Assembly: GCA_029557835.1 (NCBI GenBank)
Contig: JAKQHW010000026.1
Span: 1-35,674 of the forward strand
DNA: 35,674 bases
Origin: Microcaldota archaeon
GTDB lineage: Archaea > Micrarchaeota > Micrarchaeia > Anstonellales > Bilamarchaeaceae
Direction: 5' to 3'
Position 1 is the first letter of the stretch. Every line of letters starts with the position of its first letter. This document shows positions 9,765 through 16,704 of the stretch, in pieces. Made by a program: the position numbers and the translations under genes. The notes under the pieces are model-generated. The model worked only from the letters and a program-made list of their open reading frames with translations, made no database searches and was not told the origin of the DNA.

Positions 9765-9779
9765 ATGTATTTAAAAAGG
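9765..9779 (-). promoter_or_regulatory. Promoter of the RNA polymerase operon
   Basis: On the minus strand this reads ACCTTTTTAAATACAT, a good archaeal BRE/TATA element. The expected start of transcription, about 25 bases downstream, is near 9747, giving a leader of about 50 bases before rpoH. No other strong TATA element lies between rpoH and nusA. Confidence 0.65.
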
Positions 9780-9808
9780 TTATCCATGCGCGTGCAATAG
9801 ACATTGCC

Positions 9809-10339
9809 TCAAAAATCCTTCTCATCTTCGCCCGGCCCAGGCTCCCGCACATTCTTCCCCAGTAGCCTGTCCAGCGCCCTCCCATATCTCCCCCCGAGCC
9901 TGGCGGCTATGCCCTCAACGCTCTTGGCGTCGAACTCGCCCAGGTGCCTTTTCACTATCTCAAAAACCGCCATCTCCGCGACCGCGCAAACGGCGGGGCT
10001 CCTGTCGCTCAATGCCATCTTCAGGCACCTGAGCGCGCCCCTATCCCCTATTTTTGAGAGTATCAGCGCCGCGTTCGCCCTTATGCTGTGGTCGGAATGC
10101 GAAAGCGCCTCAAGCGCAGCCGGCATGCACTCCCTCCCCGCGCCATGCATCTCCCCAATCGCAAGATAGGGCATCTTCTCGGCCGGGCTGTTGAGCCATC
10201 TGATTAGCCTTTCGTTCATCTCTTCGGCTGTTTCAGCCTTATGCCCCTTCCCGAAAACCATCTTCCCTTTTCCTGCTTCCGGAACGGCCATTTCCGCCTT
10301 TTTGCCTGTTGGAGGCTGCATGCGCATATATCCCACCAT
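9809..10339 (-). CDS. Small HEAT-repeat-like protein
   Basis: 176 residues from ATG 10339; in-frame ATGs at 10327 and 10321 are alternatives. The N-terminal ~55 residues are Lys/Gly-rich and look unstructured. From about residue 55 there are paired helices: AALEALSHSDHSIRANAALILSKIG followed by a second ALRCLKMALSDRSPAVCAVAEMAVFEIV unit, with the proline/aspartate turns of HEAT repeats (sequences here are split over two repeats). Such proteins are usually protein-binding scaffolds. The partner is unknown. A second, shorter protein of similar character is encoded at 21065-21451. Confidence 0.6.
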   Translation of the reverse strand: MVGYMRMQPPTGKKAEMAVPEAGKGKMVFGKGHKAETAEEMNERLIRWLNSPAEKMPYLAIGEMHGAGRECMPAALEALSHSDHSIRANAALILSKIGDRGALRCLKMALSDRSPAVCAVAEMAVFEIVKRHLGEFDAKSVEGIAARLGGRYGRALDRLLGKNVREPGPGEDEKDF

Positions 10340-10356
10340 CAATTTTTATGTGCACA

Positions 10357-10369
10357 AATCTTTATAACT
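10357..10369. promoter_or_regulatory. TATA element between divergent HEAT-like and CDF genes
   Basis: The sequence AATCTTTATAACT reads as TATA in both directions (TTATAAAG on the minus strand). Minus-strand initiation would fall near 10338, at the ATG of the HEAT-like gene (leaderless). Plus-strand initiation near 10390 would give a ~30-base leader for the transporter. Confidence 0.45.
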
Positions 10370-10423
10370 CGCAACGCATTCCCCCCATCATTCTTTTAAG
10401 ATGTGCGCAAACAATCCCTTCCG

Positions 10424-11275
10424 ATGAACAAGGAAACGAAAGCCAGTTTTTTCGCATGGCTCATCAACATAATCCTATTCGCAGTCAAGCTTGCCGCAGG
10501 CCTGCTCTCCGGCTCCCTGGCGGTCCTTTCCGATGCGTTCAACTCCCTCACGGACATAATATCATATCTAATCGTCTTCATCTCAGTCAAAATATCCGGG
10601 AAGAAGCCGGATGCCGGCCATCCCTATGGACACAGGGGCGCCCAGCCCATCGCCGCATTCATAGTCGCCGTTTTTCAGGGCGTGCTCGCATTCGAGATAA
10701 TCCGGGCAGCCGCATCCAACCTGCTTTTCGGGGAACCCGCCGTTTCCGTAACCTCATTCACCTTCGCCGCCCTTGCCTTCAACATAATCGTCAAGTACGC
10801 CATGTCATTCCAGTTGGGAAAATACGGGGAAGAGCTCAAGAGCGCCTCCCTCTGCGCCATTTCGGTGGATTCCCGCAACGACGTCCTCGCCTCCTTCATC
10901 GCAATAATCGGGATAGCCGGGGCCCTCTATGGAATCCGCACGTTGGATGACATCGCCGCAATTGCAATCGCCCTGTATATCGCATATTCCGGATACCGGA
11001 TGGCAAAGGAGAACATGGACTATCTGATGAGCGCCAGCCCGCCCAGGAAGCTCCTGGACGAAATACGCGCCGCCGCGGAATCCGTCAAGGGCGTCAAAAA
11101 GGTCGAATCGGTAAGCGCCCATTATATCGGCGACCGGGTGCACGCCGAGATAGAGATAATCCTCAGCAGGAGCCTTAAGCCCAGGGAATCCCATTCAATA
11201 GGCGAGAGGGTCCAGAAGGAAGTGGAGAGGATGAGGATTGTGGAGCGTGCTTTTATCCATATCGATTTCGAGTAG
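10424..11275 (+). CDS. Cation diffusion facilitator transporter, N-D-D-D (Mn-type) metal site
   Basis: 283 residues from ATG 10424; a GTG at 10403 would add seven residues. The order of six membrane helices followed by a cytoplasmic ferredoxin-like domain (residues ~205-283, with HAEIEIILS) is typical of CDF exporters, which swap divalent metal for protons. The helix 2 site is N40-S-L-T-D44 and the helix 5 site is D149-S-R-N-D153. In zinc exporters the helix 5 site has histidine (HxxxD); N-D/D-D sites are associated with manganese exporters such as streptococcal MntE. Manganese or iron export is therefore the best guess. The conserved GHPYGH loop after helix 2 is present. Confidence 0.87.
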   Translation: MNKETKASFFAWLINIILFAVKLAAGLLSGSLAVLSDAFNSLTDIISYLIVFISVKISGKKPDAGHPYGHRGAQPIAAFIVAVFQGVLAFEIIRAAASNLLFGEPAVSVTSFTFAALAFNIIVKYAMSFQLGKYGEELKSASLCAISVDSRNDVLASFIAIIGIAGALYGIRTLDDIAAIAIALYIAYSGYRMAKENMDYLMSASPPRKLLDEIRAAAESVKGVKKVESVSAHYIGDRVHAEIEIILSRSLKPRESHSIGERVQKEVERMRIVERAFIHIDFE

Positions 11276-11375
11276 AAGACGAAGAAGTAGGTATCTATCC
11301 TTTAAGCGTTGGAAAAGGTAAATTTATTGCCCCCTAAAAAACCTTCTTAAACCTTGCCCTCAATCTTATTGCCAT

Positions 11376-11837
11376 ATGAAACTTCTGCTTGAATGCCTCG
11401 TCGCATCTTTCATCGCGCTCTTTGTGCTCAACTGGCTTGGCCTGAACGTCTCGCTCCTCGCCGCTGTGACCTCCTTCTTCGTAGTCCTCCTCATAATCGT
11501 GCTGATAGAGGAAAAAGGGGGCCTTTCCCCGCGCTACATACTCAGGACCTTCCGCCTCGAGCGCTCGATAATCGCAACCGCGCTCGTATTCGCCCTCCTC
11601 TACCTGGTCGCAATAGTCTTCTCAGTCATAAACACCAAGATGAGCGCATACATAACCCCATTCGTTATCTCAATGGAATCGACCATAGGCCTCATCGGCC
11701 TGGCGCTCATCGCAGGCATCTCCTACCGCCTTTTCTACCACTTCATGTACAAGGAAATAGATGTGGACACCGGCCTGCAGCTGGTCAAGAAAGTGGGGAG
11801 CCAGATAGACCGCAGGATGCCCAAGAAAAAGGAATGA
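11376..11837 (+). CDS. Four-helix membrane protein of unknown function
   Basis: 153 residues. Hydrophobic segments at about 3-22, 25-45, 62-84 and 97-118 predict four membrane helices, with a positively charged C-terminal tail (KKVGSQIDRRMPKKKE). I recognise no family motif. A weak TATA-like TTCTTAAACC about 25 bases before the ATG suggests a near-leaderless mRNA. It stands alone between the transporter and a convergent gene. Confidence 0.7.
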   Translation: MKLLLECLVASFIALFVLNWLGLNVSLLAAVTSFFVVLLIIVLIEEKGGLSPRYILRTFRLERSIIATALVFALLYLVAIVFSVINTKMSAYITPFVISMESTIGLIGLALIAGISYRLFYHFMYKEIDVDTGLQLVKKVGSQIDRRMPKKKE

Positions 11838-11878
11838 CCCATATCCTTCCCTAATATGCGCGGGCCACATCCAGCTTC

Positions 11879-11900
11879 GGCGTTTTGCGGTGAAATCGCC
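11879..11900. terminator. Possible hairpin between convergent genes
   Basis: GGCGTTTT and AAATCGCC pair as an 8-bp stem with one mismatch and a 6-base loop, located between two convergent stop codons. No T-run follows on either strand, so a terminator role is only suggested by position. Confidence 0.25.
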
Positions 11901-11904
11901 GCCA

Positions 11905-12315
11905 TCATTCCCCGATAACCTTCACCAAAACCCTTTTCTCCCGCTGCCCGTCAAATTCACAGTAGAATACCTGCTCCCAGGGCCCGAAGTCCAATTCCCC
12001 TTTGGTCACAGGCAGCACAACCTGGTGCCCCATCAGCTGCCTCCATATATGCGCGGCCGCGTTGTCCTCGCCCACATTGTGCTCATATTCGCCCCCATAC
12101 GGCACAAGCCCCTCCAGCACCCTCGCATAGTCCCTTTTCAGCCCGCCCTCCTCGTCGTTCACTATCACCGCGGCGGTTATGTGCATAGGGTTCACCAGCG
12201 CCAGCCCCTCCTTCACCCCGCTCTCGCGCACCACCTTCTCCACCTCCCGCGTTATGTTGACGAACTCGATCCTTTTCGCGGTCCTGAATTTGAGGTATTC
12301 GGTTTTCGATTTCAT
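11905..12315 (-). CDS. YjbQ/UPF0047 family protein
   Basis: 136 residues, the normal length of the family. Characteristic blocks are NPMHITAAV (H45; usually NPHTTAAV), an acidic segment with [24 protein letters not shown], and [16 protein letters not shown] near the end. Bacterial YjbQ has weak thiamine-phosphate synthase activity in vitro, but the cellular role of the family is unsettled. The His-rich pocket is thought to bind a metal. It is a single gene, divergent from the 12369 gene across an AT-rich promoter region. Confidence 0.88.
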   Translation of the reverse strand: MKSKTEYLKFRTAKRIEFVNITREVEKVVRESGVKEGLALVNPMHITAAVIVNDEEGGLKRDYARVLEGLVPYGGEYEHNVGEDNAAAHIWRQLMGHQVVLPVTKGELDFGPWEQVFYCEFDGQREKRVLVKVIGE

Positions 12316-12331
12316 GCGCCGCTTTACGCAT

Positions 12332-12346
12332 CAATCTTTTTTAATT
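12332..12346. promoter_or_regulatory. Shared AT-rich TATA region
   Basis: TCTTTTTTAATTCAT lies 23-30 bases from the start codons of both flanking genes (ATG 12315 on minus, ATG 12369 on plus). It reads as a TATA-like element in both directions (GAATTAAAAAAG on minus), consistent with leaderless or very short leaders on both sides. Confidence 0.45.
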
Positions 12347-12368
12347 CATCCCGCCATAACCAGAAGGC

Positions 12369-12845
12369 ATGAAAGCAAAGCCCGAGAATCCCGCACACGC
12401 ACCTGCGCCCCATGCCCCGAAGAACGTTTTCGCCGCAAAGGCGGCCGCATTCATGCTCACCCTCTCTTACGCATGCTCGTCCTTCTCCCCTGCGCAGGCC
12501 CCATCCGCGCCCGCGCGCACCTCCCGAATATCCTCCGAGCACGGGAAGGTGGGCGTTTGGAGCTTCAGGCGCTTCGGGGATTTTGCCTGCGAATTCCTCA
12601 ACACCGAGTCCGGGGCTTCCGTATCCATAGGGAGGGAGATGGTGGTGGTCAGGCGGCCCTCCCTTTCCGGAACGGAACTGGAGAGGAATTTCCCGCTCGG
12701 CGGCATAGGACTGGATTCCCTTGGCGCGGCCTCCAGCGGCGGCTCGCTCATCCTCACCTTCCCGGGCCCCTCAGGCAAATTCTTCGAGATGACCGTCTCC
12801 CCAGGAGGGGAAAACCCGGCCCTGCGCACGTTCGTCCGCGAGTGA
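12369..12845 (+). CDS. Predicted secreted or lipid-anchored protein, unknown
   Basis: 158 residues. A Pro/Ala-rich, basic N-terminus of ~22 residues precedes a short hydrophobic stretch (AAAFMLTLSYAC) that may be a signal peptide. The cysteine at residue 36 sits in a poor lipobox (Tyr at -2). The rest is a beta-rich domain with many Gly, Ser and Phe. No family is recognised. The first 20 codons are unusually proline-rich, so the true start could be further in, although the upstream TATA element fits ATG 12369. Confidence 0.55.
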   Translation: MKAKPENPAHAPAPHAPKNVFAAKAAAFMLTLSYACSSFSPAQAPSAPARTSRISSEHGKVGVWSFRRFGDFACEFLNTESGASVSIGREMVVVRRPSLSGTELERNFPLGGIGLDSLGAASSGGSLILTFPGPSGKFFEMTVSPGGENPALRTFVRE

Positions 12846-12861
12846 TGCCGGAAACAATAGC

Positions 12862-12870
12862 ATTATAATA
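12862..12870 (+). promoter_or_regulatory. TATA box of the 12902 gene
   Basis: ATTATAATA is a clear TATA element. Transcription would begin near 12891, downstream of the ATG at 12878, and therefore selects ATG 12902 as the start of the next gene. Confidence 0.6.
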
Positions 12871-12901
12871 CTTGTAAATGGAGCGTAAGCAAGGTGTCAA
12901 A

Positions 12902-13225
12902 ATGAAAGCAACCCTGACGCACATAGGGGCGATTTCCCTGGGGAAACTGCTCGCAATATGGTCCTTCGTGCTCGGCGCGATACTGTACGTGTTCTACCTC
13001 CTGCTCACGCTCATGATGTCCCTGTTCGGGCTGGTCGCAGGGGACCAGAACGCTCTCGCGGGCGGCATAATCGCGTTCCTCATGACTGCAATCTTCGGCT
13101 TCATAGGGCTGATATTCTACTCGATAGGGATGTTCATCTTCGGGTTCCTCGCCGCGGTGGTCTACAACATCATCCTCGGCGTGGGCGGCGGAATAGATAT
13201 TGACCTGAAGGAAAGGACGAACTGA
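12902..13225 (+). CDS. Small membrane protein resembling archaeal DUF3566-like proteins
   Basis: 107 residues from ATG 12902, chosen over ATG 12878 because the TATA box places the transcript start between them and GGTGT precedes 12902. Two long hydrophobic spans (about 16-45 and 55-92) contain several glycine-rich turns, and the protein ends GVGGGIDIDLKE. Small archaeal proteins with an N-terminal HIGAISLGKL-like start and a C-terminal GGIEIEL-like end are common, and I place it with them by memory of that pattern. Function is unknown. It is convergent with the next gene, with an 11-base gap. Confidence 0.65.
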   Translation: MKATLTHIGAISLGKLLAIWSFVLGAILYVFYLLLTLMMSLFGLVAGDQNALAGGIIAFLMTAIFGFIGLIFYSIGMFIFGFLAAVVYNIILGVGGGIDIDLKERTN

Positions 13226-13227
13226 TT

Positions 13228-13250
13228 AGTTTTTTCTTATTTTGATTTTT
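13228..13250 (+). terminator. Oligo-T terminator
   Basis: AGTTTTTTCTTATTTTGATTTTT starts three bases after the stop codon of the 12902 gene: three T-tracts with no hairpin, as used by archaeal RNA polymerase. It overlaps the last codons of the convergent 13237 gene. Confidence 0.6.
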
Positions 13251-13854
13251 CTGATGCAATATTCGCAGCCATGACCGAAACCCAGTAAATTACGAGGAAG
13301 GCCAAAAGGAAGGGATAATCCGTGAAGAAGCGCACGACCAGCCCTGCGCAGCCCGCGGCAACCAGCGCGGCCGGGACTTCCGCCCCGGCAGCATCCTTAT
13401 CGTAATCAAAAAGCCTGGCATAGCCATAGTTATTAAGGGACGGGAACATGCCGAAAACTATTGCGCTCCTGGCGAAAGCAAGCAGCGGGAAAATTATTGG
13501 AAGGAGGTCGATGATGTTGGAGCTTCGGAGGAACTCCATGTAAACCTGGAGGGCACCTGCCAAGGAAAACGGGATTAGCGTTGCAAGGGCCACCAAAACC
13601 ATGAGAGTCGCCAATACGTCGTCCGGCACACCCTCCACGAGCGCATACTTCACCGAGAGGAATTGGACATAAATGAAAACCAGGAAGGCGATACCAAAAA
13701 CTACCAGGCACTGCACATTGCCCAATATGGCGGTTCCAAGCAGAATCTGCCCGATAAACGCCATCGCTTCCGCGCTATATAATATGAAAACAATGATGAG
13801 CGATAGCGTTATGGCAAAGAGGTCAATTTCCCTGAATTTTGGCAAAAACTCCAT
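13237..13854 (-). CDS. Polytopic membrane protein, unknown
   Basis: 205 residues with about six hydrophobic segments (roughly 11-30, 33-52, 54-72, 82-104, 113-135, 165-200), separated by short polar loops; the longest loop (~136-160) contains FDYDKDAAG. No recognisable motif. It starts 50 bases downstream of tRNA-Asn on the same strand with no clear promoter of its own, so it may be read through from the tRNA promoter. Confidence 0.65.
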   Translation of the reverse strand: MEFLPKFREIDLFAITLSLIIVFILYSAEAMAFIGQILLGTAILGNVQCLVVFGIAFLVFIYVQFLSVKYALVEGVPDDVLATLMVLVALATLIPFSLAGALQVYMEFLRSSNIIDLLPIIFPLLAFARSAIVFGMFPSLNNYGYARLFDYDKDAAGAEVPAALVAAGCAGLVVRFFTDYPFLLAFLVIYWVSVMAANIASEKSK

Positions 13855-13903
13855 AACATCTCTTCGGATTATGCTGAATCCAACCGGATTATGATTGATC
13901 CAA

Positions 13904-13976
13904 CGCCCCGGATCGGGCTCGAACCGATGGCCTCCTGCTTAACAGGCAGGCGCTCTACCAACTGAGCTACCGAGGC
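13904..13976 (-). tRNA. tRNA-Asn (GUU)
   Basis: 73 nt on the minus strand. The acceptor stem GCCTCGG pairs with CCGGGGC (one G-U); the D arm holds AGTTGGTAGA; the anticodon stem CCTGC/GCAGG encloses loop CTGTTAA with anticodon GTT; the T arm is ATCGG-TTCGAGC-CCGAT. The discriminator base is G, as expected for Asn. CCA is not encoded (TTGG follows). No intron is present in the anticodon loop. The 5' end lies four bases after the T-run of repeat copy A. Confidence 0.97.
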
Positions 13977-13980
13977 AGTC

Positions 13981-14072
13981 AAAAACGCGGGGGAGGCGTC
14001 CCCCCCATTTTTAGACGTCATTCTGACCCCCCTCAACTTCACTTCATCACTCTTTACCCGTACTCCTTACGC
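13981..14072 (-). repeat. Intergenic repeat element, copy A
   Basis: 92 nt. The 73-nt core (14000-14072) aligns without gaps to 18984-19056 and 34691-34763. On the minus strand it begins GCGTAAGGAGTAC, contains GGGTCAGAATGACGTCTAAA, and ends in a G-run. A hairpin (GGGGGA-CGCC-TCCCCC, 13989-14004) then leads to GCG and TTTTT, as in an intrinsic terminator. The CTAAAAAT box in the core lies about 34 bases upstream of tRNA-Asn and could alternatively be its TATA box. Confidence 0.8.
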
Positions 14073-14130
14073 GTTTCATTTCCGTTGAGAGAGTGGAATA
14101 ATTCTACCCCTAATCTTTTTATAAAACTAT

Positions 14131-14244
14131 TTACGCTTCCTCGCAGAACGAGTAGCCGCAGTTCGGGCACCCCCTGCACCCCTCCCGGTATATTATCGCA
14201 AAGCCGCAAACCGGGCAGATCCTCTTCCTTTCCTCTTCGTCCAC
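14131..14244 (-). CDS. 37-residue zinc-ribbon protein
   Basis: A short gene from GTG 14244 to TAA 14131, preceded by GGGGGGAGAGGT. It contains C10-P-V-C13 and C23-R-G-C26-P-N-C29-G-Y-S-F-C34, i.e. two CxxC knuckles plus extra cysteines. The pattern resembles the C-terminal zinc ribbon of class II ribonucleotide reductases and of small archaeal zinc-ribbon proteins (EGC..C.NCGYS.C). It could bind nucleic acid, a protein partner or, as in reductases, shuttle electrons. A TATA box at 14263-14276 sits in front. The strongly patterned cysteines make chance unlikely. Confidence 0.72.
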   Translation of the reverse strand: MDEEERKRICPVCGFAIIYREGCRGCPNCGYSFCEEA

Positions 14245-14262
14245 ATACCTCTCCCCCCGCCC

Positions 14263-14276
14263 GGGTTTTAAACTTT
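14263..14276. promoter_or_regulatory. Palindromic TATA between zinc-ribbon and carbonic anhydrase genes
   Basis: GGGTTTTAAACTTTT contains the palindrome GTTTTAAAC and can serve both directions: start near 14246 on minus (zinc ribbon, nearly leaderless) and near 14295 on plus (carbonic anhydrase, ~11-base leader). The same string GGTTTTAAACTTTT occurs at 34864-34877, before the last gene. Confidence 0.55.
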
Positions 14277-14305
14277 TCCGGTAGAAATCCAATCAGGTGT
14301 CTTTT

Positions 14306-14875
14306 ATGAATAGAAATCCGAAGGACGGAGAGGAGGCGTTGTCCCTCCTTTTGGATGGCAACAGGAAATTCATGGCCGGTAAGCTCACCCAATACGACCT
14401 TGCCGCGAGGAGGAGGGAGCTGCTAGCGGGCCAGCACCCGTTCGCGACGGTGCTCTGCTGCTCGGATTCAAGGATAGACCCGGTAAAGATATTCGACGCC
14501 AACCTGGGGGAGATATTCACCGTCGAATCCGCAGGCAACGTCGTGGACGACATCGCAATCGGCAGCATAGAATACGGGACAGGCCACCTCCACACCCCGA
14601 TCCTGGTCGTGCTCGCGCACGAGAAGTGCGGCGCCGTGACGACCTGCTGCGCGGGCGCGGTCTGCACCGGCCATCTCCCCAGCATAATGAAAAGGATAGA
14701 GCCCTCCGTTGTGAAGGGCGACGTGGAGGCGAGCACGGATGCCAGCGCCAAATCCACCAAAAAATGCATAATAGACAACAGCGAAGAGGTCCGCAACCTT
14801 GTGCTGGAGGGGAAGCTCAGGGTCGTCGTCGCAAAATACTGCCTGGAGAGCGGAGAGGTAAAGATACTGGAATGA
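14306..14875 (+). CDS. Beta-class carbonic anhydrase
   Basis: 189 residues from ATG 14306, with GGTGT eight bases before it. It catalyses reversible hydration of CO2 to bicarbonate. Zinc ligands are C52 in CSDSR, H105 and C108 in HEKCG; D54 and R56 are the conserved catalytic dyad. Glycine-rich SAGNVVDD is also typical. The length suits the compact archaeal/bacterial clade of the family. It precedes aRF1 by six bases and is probably cotranscribed, a pairing with no evident functional link. Confidence 0.95.
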   Translation: MNRNPKDGEEALSLLLDGNRKFMAGKLTQYDLAARRRELLAGQHPFATVLCCSDSRIDPVKIFDANLGEIFTVESAGNVVDDIAIGSIEYGTGHLHTPILVVLAHEKCGAVTTCCAGAVCTGHLPSIMKRIEPSVVKGDVEASTDASAKSTKKCIIDNSEEVRNLVLEGKLRVVVAKYCLESGEVKILE

Positions 14876-14881
14876 TTCAGC

Positions 14882-16084
14882 ATGGCCGGGGAAAAGGAAT
14901 ATGAACTTAAGAAGATGGTGCGCAAGCTGAGGGAGTTCAGCGGCAGCGGCACCCAGCTCATCTCGGTATACATCCCGGCCGGCTATCCAATCCACGAAAC
15001 GGGCGGGAAGCTCCGAGAGGAGGTCTCCCAGGCCTCTAACATCAAGTCCAAGCAGACGCGGACCAACGTAACGGACGCGCTTGAGAAGATAATAAACTAC
15101 CTGAAGATGTTCAGGAAGACGCCAGACAACGGAATTGCGATATTCGCCGGCAACATCTCGGACAACCCCGCAAAGACCGACATCCAGCTCTTCTCGCTTG
15201 AGCCCCCGAGCAAGCTCAACGTTTCCATATACCGGTGCGACTCCCGCTTTTTCCTCGAGCCCCTCGAGCGCATGATGGAATCCAAGGATTCCTACGGGGT
15301 GATCGTGCTTGACGGGCGGGAGGCTACGCTCGCGATAGTCAAGGGCACCGACATCCAGGTCGTGGACCGGCTCATCTCCCACGCGCACGCAAAGGTCCGC
15401 AAGGGGGGGCAGAGCCAGAGGAGGATAGAGCGCCTGATAGAGGAGTCGATAGAGAAATACTACAAGCGGGTCGGAGAATCGGTGGACAAGCACCTCCTCG
15501 GGAGGGTAAAGGGCATAGTGGTGGGCGGCCCCGGCCCCACAAAGGAATTTTTCGTAAAGATGTCCCCATTCAATTACCAGATAAAGGTGATGGGGGTCGT
15601 GGACACCGGCTATACGGACGATTTCGGGGTGAGGGAGACACTCTCAAAGGCCGAGTCCATCCTGGAGGGGCAGGAGATGGTGCGCGAACGCGCACTCGTG
15701 GAGCGCTTCATAAAGGAGGTCGTGAAGGAGGGGCTTGCCACCTACGGGCTGAGGGAGACCATGGAGGCGGTCGAGACCAAAAGGGCCGACACCGTTCTGG
15801 TCTCAGAAGGCCTCACATTCAACCTTGTCGAGTGGAAATGCTCATCCTGCGATGAGTCCCTCTCCAGGCCGACCAAGGACGAGCCGAAGCCGGTAAAGTG
15901 CCAGAAATGCGGCGCGGAGATGGAAGTAATGGGCGTGATCCCGCTCATTGATTACCTGATTGAGAACGCCGAGCAGAAGGGCATAAAGATGGAGGTGATA
16001 TCCACCAATTCGGTCGAAGGCAACCAGTTCCTGCACGGATTCGGGGGGATAGGCGCCTTCGTCAAATACAGGAAAAACTATTGA
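14882..16084 (+). CDS. prf1: Archaeal peptide chain release factor 1 (aRF1)
   Basis: 400 residues, near the usual ~410. It recognises all three stop codons and triggers peptide release. Seen: stop-codon-reading motifs NIKS (53-56) and YRCDSRF (117-123, YxCxxxF), and the catalytic GGQ at 175-177. The C-terminal domain has a mini zinc-ribbon-like CSSC ... CQKC pair that would contact partner GTPase/ABCE1. Its stop codon overlaps the convergent 16078 gene by 7 bases. Confidence 0.97.
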   Translation: MAGEKEYELKKMVRKLREFSGSGTQLISVYIPAGYPIHETGGKLREEVSQASNIKSKQTRTNVTDALEKIINYLKMFRKTPDNGIAIFAGNISDNPAKTDIQLFSLEPPSKLNVSIYRCDSRFFLEPLERMMESKDSYGVIVLDGREATLAIVKGTDIQVVDRLISHAHAKVRKGGQSQRRIERLIEESIEKYYKRVGESVDKHLLGRVKGIVVGGPGPTKEFFVKMSPFNYQIKVMGVVDTGYTDDFGVRETLSKAESILEGQEMVRERALVERFIKEVVKEGLATYGLRETMEAVETKRADTVLVSEGLTFNLVEWKCSSCDESLSRPTKDEPKPVKCQKCGAEMEVMGVIPLIDYLIENAEQKGIKMEVISTNSVEGNQFLHGFGGIGAFVKYRKNY

Positions 16085-16704
16085 GCTTCTTCCCCCTCTT
16101 CCGGATTTTCAGGCACATCCGCACCCGTCCCGTTCTGCTCAACACTGGTGTTCAATGCGGGCGGGATTGCGGGGAACGACGGCCCCGCCGGGCGCGCGCC
16201 TATGTTGCAATCGAACTGGACGTAGTTCTCCCCTATGCCCACCACCAGCTCATTCTCAAAAATCCTGGTCTCGTTGTATTTCCTTATGTACACTATCGAC
16301 TTTCCTGGCGCATCCCTCGCCGAGCCTATCTCCGACAGGCACTCGGAAAGCGGGACTGTCTTCGCGGTCCCGTCCTCCAGCGTGGTTATGCATTCCGAAT
16401 CAAGCGAGAATATCCTCTTGTCTATGTTGCCTATCGCCGTGCTGTATGATATGTCCACCGCGCACTGCATTATGTTCCGCCTGATGCTGTTCTCGCTTGC
16501 GCCCCTCAGGTCCATAACCACATACATCTCGGATGATGATGCAAGGTTGTCCGCGAAATCCTCCATATATGCCTCTTCCTTTCCGGCCCATAGGTCCGCT
16601 TCCTCCCCCTGGGGCTGCATGAAATATATGTAAGTGCCTATCGCAACCGCCAAAACCGCCAGCACAACGGCCGCCACAGTTTTCCCGTTCACTCCATCAC
16701 CCAT
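16078..16704 (-). CDS. Membrane-anchored extracytoplasmic protein with four-cysteine domain
   Basis: 208 residues. An N-terminal helix (about 9-28) serves as signal anchor, followed by an exported domain. Cysteines occur in IMQC, SECIT, LSECL and QFDC; the tail is Glu/Pro-rich with NGT and NTS sequons. The spacing and surrounding pattern match the C-terminal domain of the 710-residue protein encoded just upstream, suggesting a duplicated domain. The gene overlaps that protein's 3' end by 16 bases, so the two are one operon. Function unknown. Confidence 0.68.
   Translation of the reverse strand: MGDGVNGKTVAAVVLAVLAVAIGTYIYFMQPQGEEADLWAGKEEAYMEDFADNLASSSEMYVVMDLRGASENSIRRNIMQCAVDISYSTAIGNIDKRIFSLDSECITTLEDGTAKTVPLSECLSEIGSARDAPGKSIVYIRKYNETRIFENELVVGIGENYVQFDCNIGARPAGPSFPAIPPALNTSVEQNGTGADVPENPEEGEEAQ

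Noticed and set aside
14000-14072. 73-nt repeat core considered as a tRNA or tRNA-like gene because of its length
   Set aside because: No cloverleaf: no paired ends, no T-loop GTTCRANNC on either strand.
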